Part shown: piece by piece, positions 44,232 through 52,393 of the stretch
Layout of the letters: each line of letters opens with the position of its first letter
How positions within the stretch are numbered: position 1 is the stretch's first letter
Origin: Akkermansia muciniphila
Lineage (GTDB): Bacteria > Verrucomicrobiota > Verrucomicrobiia > Verrucomicrobiales > Akkermansiaceae
Assembly (NCBI RefSeq): GCF_040616545.1
Contig: NZ_CP156688.1
Location: 1,426,001 to 1,490,000, forward strand
Reading direction: 5' to 3'
Length of the DNA: 64,000 nucleotides
Program-made: the position numbers and the translations under genes
The notes under the pieces: generated by a model
Told to the model about the DNA's origin: nothing
The model's input: only the letters and a program-made list of their open reading frames with translations
The model's database searches: none

Positions 44232-45551
44232 ATGAAGAAACGCTACATGATACCCGCCCTGCTGGCCTGCTCCGGCTTCTGCATGGCCGGTACGGCATCC
44301 GTAGCCGCTACCGCCGCCGCTCCGGCCGCGGAAGAGGCTGAAGGCAAAGGTTCCATTCTGGACGACATCGACCTGTTCGGGGACGAGTACGGCGACGAAA
44401 GCACGCCCATTCCGAACGACCTGCTGACCAGGGCCCTGACGGATCTGCACAAGGGCGCTTATGAGAAAGCCGGTTTCCAGTTCCTGGTGGAGCAGGCGTT
44501 CCTGTATACCAAGGGCCACCATGCCGCCCCGAACGATGAGACCGCGGGTTCCAGCCAGAGCTGGTACAAGTTCCACGCCCAGGCCGGGTTGCAGCTGTTC
44601 CAATCCAGCCGCAACCAGGGCACCTGGATCAAGAGCGAGCTTTCCGGATCCGTGGCCCTGAACAGGCACACGCACCGCACCACGCTGGATGATTCCTGGG
44701 GCGCGAGCGGCCCCGCCAATTGCGACGTTTTTGAAGACGGCTATTTCTACCTGCCGGAACTGCTCCTTTCCCAGGGATTCATGGACGGCCAGCTGGTCAT
44801 CATGGGCGGCATGATCAACCAGACGAACTACTTTGACGCCAATACGTATGCCAACACCACCTTCGGGCAGTTCGGCAGCGCTCCTTTCGTCAACAACCAG
44901 GTGCTTCCGCTGGGAGACTCCAACTTCGGGTTCGTGGGGCAGTACCAGTTCAATGACAACTGGTTCATCCAGGTGGGCGGCAACATGATGGACAATGAGC
45001 CGCGCCGCAACCCGTTCCATAACACTACCGGGAAATCCTTCAACCTGCTCGGTGAAATCGGCTGGACGCATGAAAAGGCCTTCGGAATAGGCACGGGCAC
45101 GTACCGCCTCCAGCCGTTCATGTTCCATGCGGACGGCAAGAACCACGGCGGCGTGGCGTTCAACCTGGAACAGGACCTGGGCAGCAGTCCGTTCGCCCTG
45201 TTCGCGCGCGCCGGATGGAGCAGCGCCGAATACGGCAACATCTGCGGAGCGGAAGCGCAGGCTTCCGCCGGGGTAGTCTTCAAGAAGCCCCTGGAAATCA
45301 TGACCGGCCTGAAAGAGGCGGATGGCAACTTCCTTGGCGTAGGCTTCTCCGTGAGCAAGCCGGATTCCGACACGCTGGCGGAAACGCGGCCCGGACATGA
45401 CCGGGAAATGATTCTGGAATGCACGTACAGCTTTTCCATTACGCCGTACTGCCTGATCCAGCCTTCCTACCAGTATGTGAAAAATCCTTCCGGGCGGGAT
45501 GACGTCAACTCCGCCAATATCCTCTCCGTGCAATGCGTGGTCACGTTCTAG
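44232..45551 (+). CDS. Outer-membrane porin, OprB-like
   Basis: 439 residues. A signal peptide ends near AAT (residue 28); the mature protein has alternating polar/aromatic beta strands and ends in a terminal aromatic (VVTF), as needed for outer-membrane insertion. Phrases such as LDDSWGASGPANCD, LPELLLSQGFMDGQLVIMGGMINQTNYFDAN, FGQFGSAPFVNN and KNHGGVAFNLEQ match the carbohydrate-selective porin OprB family. Its position behind a metal-responsive promoter suggests entry of a metal or metal complex instead of, or in addition to, sugars. Confidence 0.75.
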   Translation: MKKRYMIPALLACSGFCMAGTASVAATAAAPAAEEAEGKGSILDDIDLFGDEYGDESTPIPNDLLTRALTDLHKGAYEKAGFQFLVEQAFLYTKGHHAAPNDETAGSSQSWYKFHAQAGLQLFQSSRNQGTWIKSELSGSVALNRHTHRTTLDDSWGASGPANCDVFEDGYFYLPELLLSQGFMDGQLVIMGGMINQTNYFDANTYANTTFGQFGSAPFVNNQVLPLGDSNFGFVGQYQFNDNWFIQVGGNMMDNEPRRNPFHNTTGKSFNLLGEIGWTHEKAFGIGTGTYRLQPFMFHADGKNHGGVAFNLEQDLGSSPFALFARAGWSSAEYGNICGAEAQASAGVVFKKPLEIMTGLKEADGNFLGVGFSVSKPDSDTLAETRPGHDREMILECTYSFSITPYCLIQPSYQYVKNPSGRDDVNSANILSVQCVVTF

Positions 45552-45719
45552 GCGGGAAAAGCTCCGTACCAGTGAAAACGCAATAACAATCAAGTCTTCC
45601 TTGTCCTTCTGCATGCAGAGAGCGGAATCCTGCGTGCGGGGGGCATTGAAGGGGTCTGCATGACCTGGCGGCAACGTCGCATTCTCGATCAGGTAGGGGG
45701 TGCGGCGTTGCTTATTTTA

Positions 45720-45926
45720 TTATCTCAAAGGAAGAGACAGGCGCTTGAACCGCCTGTGTTCCTGAACCCCGTCATTCCGTTGGCCGGACTGGGGGGCTGC
45801 GGAAGAGGCCTGTACGGTGGAAGCCGGCGCCGTATTCCGCACCGGTTCCCTGCGGGCCGTATCCGCCTGACAGGAGGCTGCCAGCAGGCAGGCGGCTCCT
45901 ATCATGATACATGTGTACTTGTTCAT
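45720..45926 (-). CDS. Small lipoprotein
   Basis: 68 residues. The signal (MNKYTCIMIGAACLLAASC) ends in lipobox LAASC with Cys19. The rest is a Ser/Ala/Gln/Pro linker and a basic tail (RRFKRLSLPLR) without a family. An extra Met directly before could be used. It diverges from the next gene across a region with degenerate DtxR-type repeats. Weakly supported as a real gene because it is short, but the lipobox is clear. Confidence 0.5.
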   Translation of the reverse strand: MNKYTCIMIGAACLLAASCQADTARREPVRNTAPASTVQASSAAPQSGQRNDGVQEHRRFKRLSLPLR

Positions 45927-46004
45927 CATCTTATGGTGTGCGGCTGGTTGCGGCCGCTGATAGTTAGATTAGCACCCCTGGCTGTTCGTTGAAAGTTCTT
46001 TGGT

Positions 46005-46035
46005 TTGACTAACAACAAGTTAGGTGAATTAAACA
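46005..46035. promoter_or_regulatory. Degenerate DtxR-type operator (site 5)
   Basis: TTGACT (46005-46010) followed by AGTTAG-GTGAAT-TAAACA (46018-46035). The left arm and spacer match sites 2 and 4, the right arm does not. Half-sites (AGTTAG at 45962, CTAAC at 46009) lie nearby. Confidence 0.35.
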
Positions 46036-46160
46036 CCGGGAAGAACGTTAAGTTCAGCAGCTTGCGCGCGGCCGGATTTATGACAATGGATGACATTTCC
46101 GGCGTCAGGAAACGTTTAAAACCATGTTGACTTGGATGGGAACTGTCTTAAACTGACAGA

Positions 46161-46568
46161 ATGAGTAAGGTTCAATGGGAAATTTCAAATGATGAAGTGA
46201 CTGACCGTGATACTGCTCTGCGCCGCTTGCAGGAAGGAACGACCGGCCATGTGGTATGCGCCCGCGACGGCGCGTGCCTCCAGTCCTACAAGGAGGCGGA
46301 CGGCGTCTACCACTGCGAGATCGTATTCAAGACGGGGGGATGCTGCCCGCCCGTCTTTGCCGCTCCGGAGGGGGTGACGGGCAAGGAACTGGAAACGCTG
46401 TACGACCGCTTTGCCGGTGGGGATGACTTCTCCTTTGTGGAAAAGGAATGGGAGCCCCTGATGGCCGTGGAATACCGCCACCGCCACAATGTGATGTGGT
46501 TCATCTTCCTGTTCATCGCGATGGTGATTGCCGCCATGGCTGCGTACCAGCACGGCTGGATCGGGTAA
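46161..46568 (+). CDS. Small single-pass membrane protein, Cys-containing cytoplasmic domain
   Basis: 135 residues. An N-terminal soluble domain of about 105 residues contains CARDGACLQSY and FKTGGCCPPVFAAPEG and precedes a C-terminal membrane helix (about residues 110-130, MWFIFLFIAMVIAAMAAY). No family recognised. It ends convergent with the feo operon terminator and follows a possible metal-regulated promoter, so a metal-linked role is conceivable but not shown. Confidence 0.6.
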   Translation: MSKVQWEISNDEVTDRDTALRRLQEGTTGHVVCARDGACLQSYKEADGVYHCEIVFKTGGCCPPVFAAPEGVTGKELETLYDRFAGGDDFSFVEKEWEPLMAVEYRHRHNVMWFIFLFIAMVIAAMAAYQHGWIG

Positions 46569-46599
46569 CGGGGGGGGGACGCATGCTGCATGCGCCAGG

Positions 46600-46638
46600 G
46601 AAAAAGAACCTGCAAACCGCGGACGGCTTGCAGGTTCT
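46600..46638 (-). terminator. Rho-independent terminator of the feo operon
   Basis: On the minus strand an 11-bp stem (AGAACCTGCAA / TTGCAGGTTCT) is followed by TTTTT. It lies 24 bases after the stop of the FeoB-associated gene. Confidence 0.85.
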
Positions 46639-46661
46639 GAAGGAATTAGCCGCGGGCGGGA

Positions 46662-46838
46662 TCAGTCCTGTTTTTCGTTTTCCTCGTCGTGGCCGTGATC
46701 GTGGGCGCCGCAGCAGCCTCCGCCGCCGTTGCCGCACCCGTCGCAATTGCCGCAGCACTTGCCGCGCTTGCTGAAGCTTTTATACAGCGCATAAGCCAGG
46801 GCCAGGAAAAGGATGGCGCCAATAATGTATGTTCCCAT
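46662..46838 (-). CDS. FeoB-associated Cys-rich membrane protein (58 residues)
   Basis: Begins MGTYIIGAILFLALAYALYK, a single membrane helix, followed by KRGKCCGNCDGCGNGGGGCC and a GAHDHGHDEE tail. Eight Cys in clusters plus three His make it a strong metal-binding candidate. Small proteins of this build (one helix, then Cys-rich) directly after feoB are a known family thought to assist FeoB, in the place of FeoC. Its start is 38 bases after the feoB stop and it is the last gene before the terminator. Confidence 0.85.
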   Translation of the reverse strand: MGTYIIGAILFLALAYALYKSFSKRGKCCGNCDGCGNGGGGCCGAHDHGHDEENEKQD

Positions 46839-46875
46839 ATGAAGTGAGGGGGTTGGTTAAGAGTGGATGTGAGGA

Positions 46876-49140
46876 TTACTTGGAAGAGCGGGCGGGTTTT
46901 TTCACCACCAGGTAGGCAAGCCCCAGCAGGAGCAGCACGGCGAGCGCCTGGCCGATGCCGAAGGAAGCCTCCGCATAAAGCCACGCCCCGAGCTGGTAGA
47001 TCAGGAAGGCCAGGCAGTACGCCAGGGCGCACATGTAGCCGATGGCGAAGAAGGTCCATTTGGCGCTGTTCATTTCCCTTCTGATGGCGCCCATGGCGGC
47101 GAAGCAGGGGGCGCAGAGAAGGTTGAAGATCATGAAGGAGAAGGCGCTCAGGAAGGTGAATGCCCCGGCCTGGACCAGGCGGTCCCCGGTTTCCCGGATT
47201 TCAGCGTCTTCATCTTCTTCTTCCTCCGCTTCAGCGGCGGACTCGCCGGAAGCTTCCTCCAGGGATGCCTGGAGTTCCTGCCCGGCGGGAGACATCTCCT
47301 GCACTTCTGCGGGCGCTGCCGGTTCTTCTGCGGCCTCTTCCTCCCCGGAACCGCCGTCCGCATACAGGACGCCAAAGGTGCCGACCACGTTTTCCTTGGC
47401 GATCAGGCCGGTGATGGTGGCCATGGTGGGTTTCCATTCACCCCAGCCCAGCGGCTGGAAGACGGGCGCGGCCACATTGCCGATGGAGGCCAGCATGCTG
47501 TCGTTCTGCTCCACGGAATCCGCCTTCCAGTTATAGCTGGAAAGGAACCAGATCAGGGCGCTGGACACGAAGATGACGGTCCCGGCTTTCTGCACGAAGG
47601 CCTTGCACCGATCCCACGCGTGGATGATGACGTTCTTCCAGGCGGGGATGTGGTAAATGGGAAGTTCCATGACGAAGGGGGAGGGGTCCCCGGAGAACAT
47701 GGCGGTCTTTTTCAGAATAAGGCCGGAAAGGATGATGGCGCCCACGCCGATGAAATAGGCGCCCGGAGCCACCCAGGAATTTTCCGGAAAAAAGGCTCCG
47801 GCAATCAGGGCGATGATGGGCGTTTTTGCCCCGCACGGAATGAATGTGGTGGTCATGATGGTCATGCGCCTGTCCTTTTCATTCTCAATGGTGCGGGTGG
47901 CCATGATGCCCGGAACGCCGCAGCCCATGGAAACGAGCATGGGGATGAAGGACTTCCCGGAGAGGCCGAATTTGCGGAAAATGCGGTCCATGATGAAGGC
48001 CACGCGGGCCATGTAGCCGCAGTCTTCCAGAATCCCCAGGCAGAGGAACAGCACCGCCATCTGCGGCAGGAAGCCCAGAACGGCCCCCACGCCGGCAATC
48101 ACGCCGTCCTGGATCAGGCTCTCCAGCCAGGGGGCGCAGTTGGCGCTCTCCAGCAGGCCGCCTACCCATTCCGGAACCCATTCACCGAAGAAAGTGTCAT
48201 TGGCCCAGTCCGTTCCCCACGCGCCCACCGTCTGGATGGAGATGTAGTACACCGCCCACATGACCACGGCGAAGATGGGGAGGCCCAGCCAGCGGTTGGT
48301 GATGATGCGGTCAATCCGGTCGCTCCCCGTCAGGCTTCCGGCGCTGGCCTTCACGACGGAATCCCTGGTGATGCGGGAAATGGAATTGTAGCGTTCGTTG
48401 GTGATGATGGATTCGCTGTCGTCATCCATCTCCCGTTCCATGGACTCGATAATCCCGTTGATGCGGGATTGCTCGTCCGGGGTGAGGGCCAGCTGGTCCG
48501 CGACCTTCTGGTCCCTTTCAAAAACTTTGACGGCAAACCATTTCTTCTGCTGGTCCAGGCATTTGCCGGTGATGATTTCCCCAATCTCCCCAATGGCTTT
48601 TTCCAGGGGGGCAGGGAAGTGGACGGCGCGCGGAGCCTGCGCATCCTCCGCGGTTGCGGTTTTTACCACGGCATCCACCAGTTCACGGACGCCGGTGCCT
48701 TTCAGCGCGCTTATTTCCACTACCTGGCATCCCAGGTCCCGGGAAAGTTTTTCCGTGTCAATGCGGTCCCCGCGCTTCCGGACGATGTCCATCATGTTCA
48801 GGGCAATGATGACTGGAACGCCCAGCTCGCAAAGCTGGGTGGTGAGGTAAAGGTTGCGTTCCAGGTTGCTGCCGTCAACCAGGTTCAGGATGAGGGAAGG
48901 GTGGTCCGTGACCAGGTAATTCCGGCTGACGACTTCTTCCAGCGTGTAGGGGGAAAGGGAGTAAATGCCCGGAAGGTCTTCAATGATGATGTTCCTGTGG
49001 CCTTTCAGCCGGCCTTCCTTTTTTTCCACCGTAACGCCGGGCCAGTTCCCGACGTACTGGCTGGCGCCGGTCAGGGCGTTGAAGAGAGTGGTTTTTCCGC
49101 AGTTGGGATTGCCCGCCAGGGCGATGGTAATGTTGCTCAT
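46876..49140 (-). CDS. feoB: Ferrous iron transport protein B
   Basis: 754 residues. The N-terminal G-protein domain shows G1 GNPNCGKTTLFN (residues 10-21), G2/G3 KKEGRLKGHRNIIIEDLPGIYSL with DLPG, and G4 as NMMD (position of NKxD). A helical GDI region follows. The membrane domain carries two gates of the FeoB type (LPQMAVLFLCLGILEDCGYMARVAFIMD; FIPCGAKTPIIALIAGAFFPE). An extra acidic insert of about 65 residues (EEEAAEEPAAPAE..., EAEEEEDEDAEI) lies before the last membrane helices and is unusual. It imports Fe2+ across the inner membrane. Cotranscribed with the two feoA genes. Confidence 0.96.
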   Translation of the reverse strand: MSNITIALAGNPNCGKTTLFNALTGASQYVGNWPGVTVEKKEGRLKGHRNIIIEDLPGIYSLSPYTLEEVVSRNYLVTDHPSLILNLVDGSNLERNLYLTTQLCELGVPVIIALNMMDIVRKRGDRIDTEKLSRDLGCQVVEISALKGTGVRELVDAVVKTATAEDAQAPRAVHFPAPLEKAIGEIGEIITGKCLDQQKKWFAVKVFERDQKVADQLALTPDEQSRINGIIESMEREMDDDSESIITNERYNSISRITRDSVVKASAGSLTGSDRIDRIITNRWLGLPIFAVVMWAVYYISIQTVGAWGTDWANDTFFGEWVPEWVGGLLESANCAPWLESLIQDGVIAGVGAVLGFLPQMAVLFLCLGILEDCGYMARVAFIMDRIFRKFGLSGKSFIPMLVSMGCGVPGIMATRTIENEKDRRMTIMTTTFIPCGAKTPIIALIAGAFFPENSWVAPGAYFIGVGAIILSGLILKKTAMFSGDPSPFVMELPIYHIPAWKNVIIHAWDRCKAFVQKAGTVIFVSSALIWFLSSYNWKADSVEQNDSMLASIGNVAAPVFQPLGWGEWKPTMATITGLIAKENVVGTFGVLYADGGSGEEEAAEEPAAPAEVQEMSPAGQELQASLEEASGESAAEAEEEEDEDAEIRETGDRLVQAGAFTFLSAFSFMIFNLLCAPCFAAMGAIRREMNSAKWTFFAIGYMCALAYCLAFLIYQLGAWLYAEASFGIGQALAVLLLLGLAYLVVKKPARSSK

Positions 49141-49217
49141 GGATGTTTCCTTGTCTTGATGTATGGGATGCGCCGTCTTGCTGTCAGGTCAGGAAACGTG
49201 CGGTAATAAAGGCGGAA

Positions 49218-49448
49218 TCAGTGGATATGGATATTCTCGGCCTCCGACTTGCGGATGGAGAGTTCGTAGCCGCGGACAGTGACTTCAATGGGGTCTCCCA
49301 GGGGCGCGACCTTGCGGATAAAGATCTGCGTTCCCTTGGTGACTCCCATGTCCATGATGCGCCTTCTGACCGGGCCTTCCCCCGCCAGCTTGCCGACGGT
49401 GACGGTCTCCCCGATCAGGGCGTCTCTTAATGTACGGTGTTTGGTCAT
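49218..49448 (-). CDS. feoA: FeoA-domain protein (second copy)
   Basis: 76 residues of SH3-like fold: TLRDALIGETVTVGKLAGEGPVRRRIMDMGVTKGTQIFIRKVAPLGDPIEVTVRGYELSIRK, split here into its motifs GEGPVRRRIMDMG, APLGDPIEV and RGYELSIRK. This is the canonical FeoA pattern and it probably regulates or stabilises FeoB. It lies 77 bases upstream of feoB and 26 bases after the first feoA-like gene. Confidence 0.92.
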   Translation of the reverse strand: MTKHRTLRDALIGETVTVGKLAGEGPVRRRIMDMGVTKGTQIFIRKVAPLGDPIEVTVRGYELSIRKSEAENIHIH

Positions 49449-49474
49449 AGATTGGTGATGTTGAATGAAAAGGT

Positions 49475-49687
49475 TCAGGCCACGAATATTTTGCAGGCAA
49501 GCGCCTTGCTGAGCGCGATCCGGGACCCCTTGACATTGACGATGAAGTTTCCGCCATTTTCAGAAATGATGGAAACCGTACTGCCGGAAACGAAGCCCAG
49601 GCTTTCCAGAAAGCGCCGGGTTTCATCCCTGCCATGAATTTTGTTAATCTGGCGGATGTCGCCGATGTTGAGCATGGAGAGTGGCAT
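49475..49687 (-). CDS. FeoA-domain protein (first copy)
   Basis: 70 residues from the ATG at 49687; a TTG six codons upstream and an ATG at 49675 are alternatives. The fold matches FeoA (LNIGDIRQINKIHGRDETRRFLESLGF, VSGSTVSIISENGGNFIVNVKGSRIALSKALA) but differs from the second copy. Two feoA-type genes before feoB may form a hetero-complex or give distinct regulation. It is the first gene of the operon, behind two DtxR-type operators. Confidence 0.88.
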   Translation of the reverse strand: MPLSMLNIGDIRQINKIHGRDETRRFLESLGFVSGSTVSIISENGGNFIVNVKGSRIALSKALACKIFVA

Positions 49688-49715
49688 GGTGTGTGTATGA
49701 ATCAAATCCGTGAGA

Positions 49716-49744
49716 AAGTTAGTTTTAACAAACTAACAAGTCAA
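49716..49744 (-). promoter_or_regulatory. feo promoter with embedded operator (site 6)
   Basis: On the minus strand TTGACT (49744-49739), 17 bases, TAACTT (49721-49716), the same layout as sites 1 and 4. The spacer holds GTTAGTTT-N4-AAACTAAC (49718-49737), a longer variant of the operator that could contain two overlapping half-spaced sites. Confidence 0.7.
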
Positions 49745-49798
49745 TGATATTATGCGGCTGTGTTTTTAATTTCCATGGTATTCATTCACCATGAAAAA

Positions 49799-49821
49799 AT
49801 TATACATTAGTTTAATCTAAG
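49799..49821 (-). promoter_or_regulatory. Second feo operator and -10 element (site 7)
   Basis: ATTAG-TTTAAT-CTAAG (49806-49821) lies two bases upstream of a minus-strand TATAAT (49804-49799). It may mark a second, upstream feo promoter or a distal operator. Confidence 0.55.
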
Positions 49822-49896
49822 TATGACGCAAAGGTTCCGGGCCGGGAAGAGGTGTTTTCCGGCCATTCCTTCCGCTGGGCCGGAAACGGGAATGCT

Positions 49897-49931
49897 AAAA
49901 AAGCCGCGCCATGGGAATTCATGGCGCGGCT
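49897..49931 (-). terminator. Rho-independent terminator of the cytochrome c peroxidase gene
   Basis: On the minus strand a 12-bp stem (AGCCGCGCCATG / CATGGCGCGGCT) is followed by TTTTT. Confidence 0.85.
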
Positions 49932-49958
49932 GGGAGAAAAGAGGATGATGATCCGACT

Positions 49959-51338
49959 TCAGGAAGCGGGGCAGACTTCGCCCCGGACGGGCTTGCCCTT
50001 GTATTCCCCGGTCAGGGTTTTCAGGAAGGCTACCAGGAGGCTCACTTCCTTCTTGTCCAGCTTGTCATAGCCAAGCTGGTAATGGTACATCTTGGTGATG
50101 GCTTCCTCCAGCGTCCGGGCGGAGGCGTCATGCATGTACGGCCAGGTAAGCTCCACGTTGCGGAGGGTGGGAACGCGGAACCTGTGCTTGTCTGACTCCT
50201 TCTTGGAGAAGTTCATCAGGCCGTTGTCGTCATTGGTCTTGGCGCGTCCGGCAAAGAAGTCGCCCTTGAGGTCGGCGTATTCAAAGGACTGGCCGCCCAT
50301 GGCGGGGCCGGTGTGGCAGGTCTGGCAGCCGAGCTTGAGGAAGAGCCTGTAGCCCTTCTTGGCGTTGTCGCTGATGGCGTTTTCATCACCCTTCAGATAA
50401 CGGTCAAACGGGCTGTTCGGCGTGATGAGGGTTTTTTCATACTCCGCAATGGCGTTAGTGATGGTTTCTCCGGTGAAGCCCTGGGGATAGACTTTCTTGA
50501 ATTCCGCTGCAAAGGCGGTGTCCTGGTTCAGCTTGGCGGCGATCTGGTTCCAGTCGTCCGGGTGTTCGTAACCCATTTCCACCGGGTTCAGGGGGGGGCC
50601 GCCCGCCTGTTCCTGGAGATTGGCGGCGCGTCCGTCCCAGAACTGCTTGGTGTGGAAGGCGGCGTTAAATACGGTGGGGGCGTTGATGCCGCCCTTCTGC
50701 CCGCGTACGCCGGTGGAGGTGGCCAGATTGTCCGTGCCGCCCTTCTCCAGAGAGTGGCAGGTGGCGCAGGAAACGGTATTGTCCGTGGAAAGGCGCACGT
50801 CATGGAACAGCTTGTCGCCCAGGGCCACCTTGGCCGGGTCCGTGGGGAGGCTGTCCGGGATGGGAGTGATGGCGGTGATGGCGTATTCTTTGCCCACCAT
50901 GTCGCCGAAGATCTTCAGGCGTTCATCCTTGATCCATTGCAGCATGGCGGCCTTCTCCCGGAGGGTGAGCGTGCTGCCCCAGTGCACCATGGTGTAGGAA
51001 GTGGGGGGCATGGAATTGATCTGGAGCACGTGTTCCAGCTTGGAAAGGGTCACGGCGGTGGGCGCTTCATCCATATTGTAGCTGCGCTGGCCGTCCCGGA
51101 TGTGGCGCGCCAGCAGGCCGCCGGAAAGGGTGTTCACCAGTTGGGAAATGTGGGTGCCGGGCTTGTGGCAGTCCGCACACTTGGAGTTCATGGTCTGTGC
51201 GGTGATTTCCGCCGCCTGGGAGGGCGTCAGGGGCTTGATATTCTGGTCCGGAAGGAACAGGGGCGCGACTGCCGCCGTCACGATGACCGTGCCGCACAGG
51301 ATGGCACCGGCCGTAAAGAAGGAACGTGTTTTGCTCAT
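49959..51338 (-). CDS. Tri-haem cytochrome c peroxidase (MauG/CcpA family)
   Basis: 459 residues. A signal/anchor helix (about residues 7-27) leads to the periplasm. It has three CxxCH haem c sites: Cys54-His58 (CADCH), Cys191-His195 (CATCH) and Cys338-His342 (CQTCH). The latter two belong to the standard di-haem peroxidase (PTVFNAAFHTKQFWDGRA between them is family-specific). The first belongs to an N-terminal haem domain that di-haem enzymes lack, possibly an electron-entry module. It reduces H2O2 with cytochrome c-derived electrons, or oxidises another substrate. Single-gene unit. Confidence 0.9.
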   Translation of the reverse strand: MSKTRSFFTAGAILCGTVIVTAAVAPLFLPDQNIKPLTPSQAAEITAQTMNSKCADCHKPGTHISQLVNTLSGGLLARHIRDGQRSYNMDEAPTAVTLSKLEHVLQINSMPPTSYTMVHWGSTLTLREKAAMLQWIKDERLKIFGDMVGKEYAITAITPIPDSLPTDPAKVALGDKLFHDVRLSTDNTVSCATCHSLEKGGTDNLATSTGVRGQKGGINAPTVFNAAFHTKQFWDGRAANLQEQAGGPPLNPVEMGYEHPDDWNQIAAKLNQDTAFAAEFKKVYPQGFTGETITNAIAEYEKTLITPNSPFDRYLKGDENAISDNAKKGYRLFLKLGCQTCHTGPAMGGQSFEYADLKGDFFAGRAKTNDDNGLMNFSKKESDKHRFRVPTLRNVELTWPYMHDASARTLEEAITKMYHYQLGYDKLDKKEVSLLVAFLKTLTGEYKGKPVRGEVCPAS

Positions 51339-51404
51339 GAGATTCTCAATGACGTGGAATTGCCTGCATGGTAAAGGGTGAAGGGCAATAAATCAAGATT
51401 TATT

Positions 51405-52343
51405 CTAAAGTTCGCCGGCCTTTCTCAGGTCCTCATTAATGGCTTCCAGAACGTCCGCTTCCGGGGTGAAATTGGCGGCGTGGTAGGAGCTGCGGACCAG
51501 CGGGCCGGACGCCACGTGCCTGAAGCCCTTGGCGCGCGCGATTTCCTCATACCGGGCAAAGTCGTCCGGGTGGATGTACTTGACCACCGGCAGGTGCTTG
51601 CGGGAGGGGCGCAGGTACTGCCCCAGGGTCAGCACGGAGACGCCGTGCTCCAGCAAGTCGTCCATGGACCGGAAAAGCTCGTCTTCCGTTTCCCCCAGGC
51701 CCAGCATGATGCCGCTCTTGGTGGACACCTTGCCGTCCACGCAATCCAACGCCATCCGGAGGACGCGCAGGGAACGCCTGTACTGGGCGCGGAAGCGCAC
51801 CATGGGCGTAAGGCGCTCCACCGTTTCCAGATTATGGCCGAAGATGTGCGGCCGCGCCGCCATCAGCGTCTGGATGGAGGAGGGCTTTTCATTCAGGTCA
51901 GAGGCCAGCACTTCAATGATGGTGGAGGGGCTGGCTTTTCTAATGGCCCGGATTACCTGGGCGAAATGGGCGGCGGCCCCGTCCGGAAGGTCGTCACGGG
52001 TGACCATGGTGATGACGGCGTGGCGCAGCTTCATGTGCACGACGGCTTCCGCCACGTGCCGGGGTTCCTCCGGGTCCAGAGGATCAGGCCTGGCTGTGCG
52101 GGTGGCGCAGAATCCGCAGGCGCGCGTGCACCGTTCCCCGGCAATCATGAACGTGGCCGTGCCCTGGTTCCAGCACTCATAGCGGTTGGGGCAGTGGGCT
52201 TCTTCACAGACGGTGAAGAGGTTCTTGCCTTCCACAAGCTGCTTGACGTCCCAGAATTCCCGGCCGTTGGGCAGGCGCACCTTGATCCAGGACGGCTTAC
52301 GTTCCATCCCTTCCGCAGTCTCATTGTCGTTCCGGCGTTCCAT
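51405..52343 (-). CDS. lipA: Lipoyl synthase
   Basis: 312 residues. A radical-SAM enzyme inserting two sulfurs into octanoyl-lipoyl domains. It has the auxiliary [4Fe-4S] Cys motif C46-x4-C51-x5-C57 and the radical SAM motif C72-x3-C76-x2-C79 (CTRACGFC). The late R-S-S-Y (SGPLVRSSYHA) supplies the serine ligand of the auxiliary cluster. lipB is not in the window. The gene starts 50 bases after the tadA stop. Confidence 0.96.
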   Translation of the reverse strand: MERRNDNETAEGMERKPSWIKVRLPNGREFWDVKQLVEGKNLFTVCEEAHCPNRYECWNQGTATFMIAGERCTRACGFCATRTARPDPLDPEEPRHVAEAVVHMKLRHAVITMVTRDDLPDGAAAHFAQVIRAIRKASPSTIIEVLASDLNEKPSSIQTLMAARPHIFGHNLETVERLTPMVRFRAQYRRSLRVLRMALDCVDGKVSTKSGIMLGLGETEDELFRSMDDLLEHGVSVLTLGQYLRPSRKHLPVVKYIHPDDFARYEEIARAKGFRHVASGPLVRSSYHAANFTPEADVLEAINEDLRKAGEL

Positions 52344-52393
52344 AGCTCCGCTAGCTTGCCGTGACTCCGCCGCTTTGGCAAATGCAAAGTGTT

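Noticed and set aside
46646-47059. 137-residue minus-strand frame at the end of feoB
   Set aside because: It overlaps both feoB and the 58-residue Cys-rich gene in another frame, and those two have recognised families.
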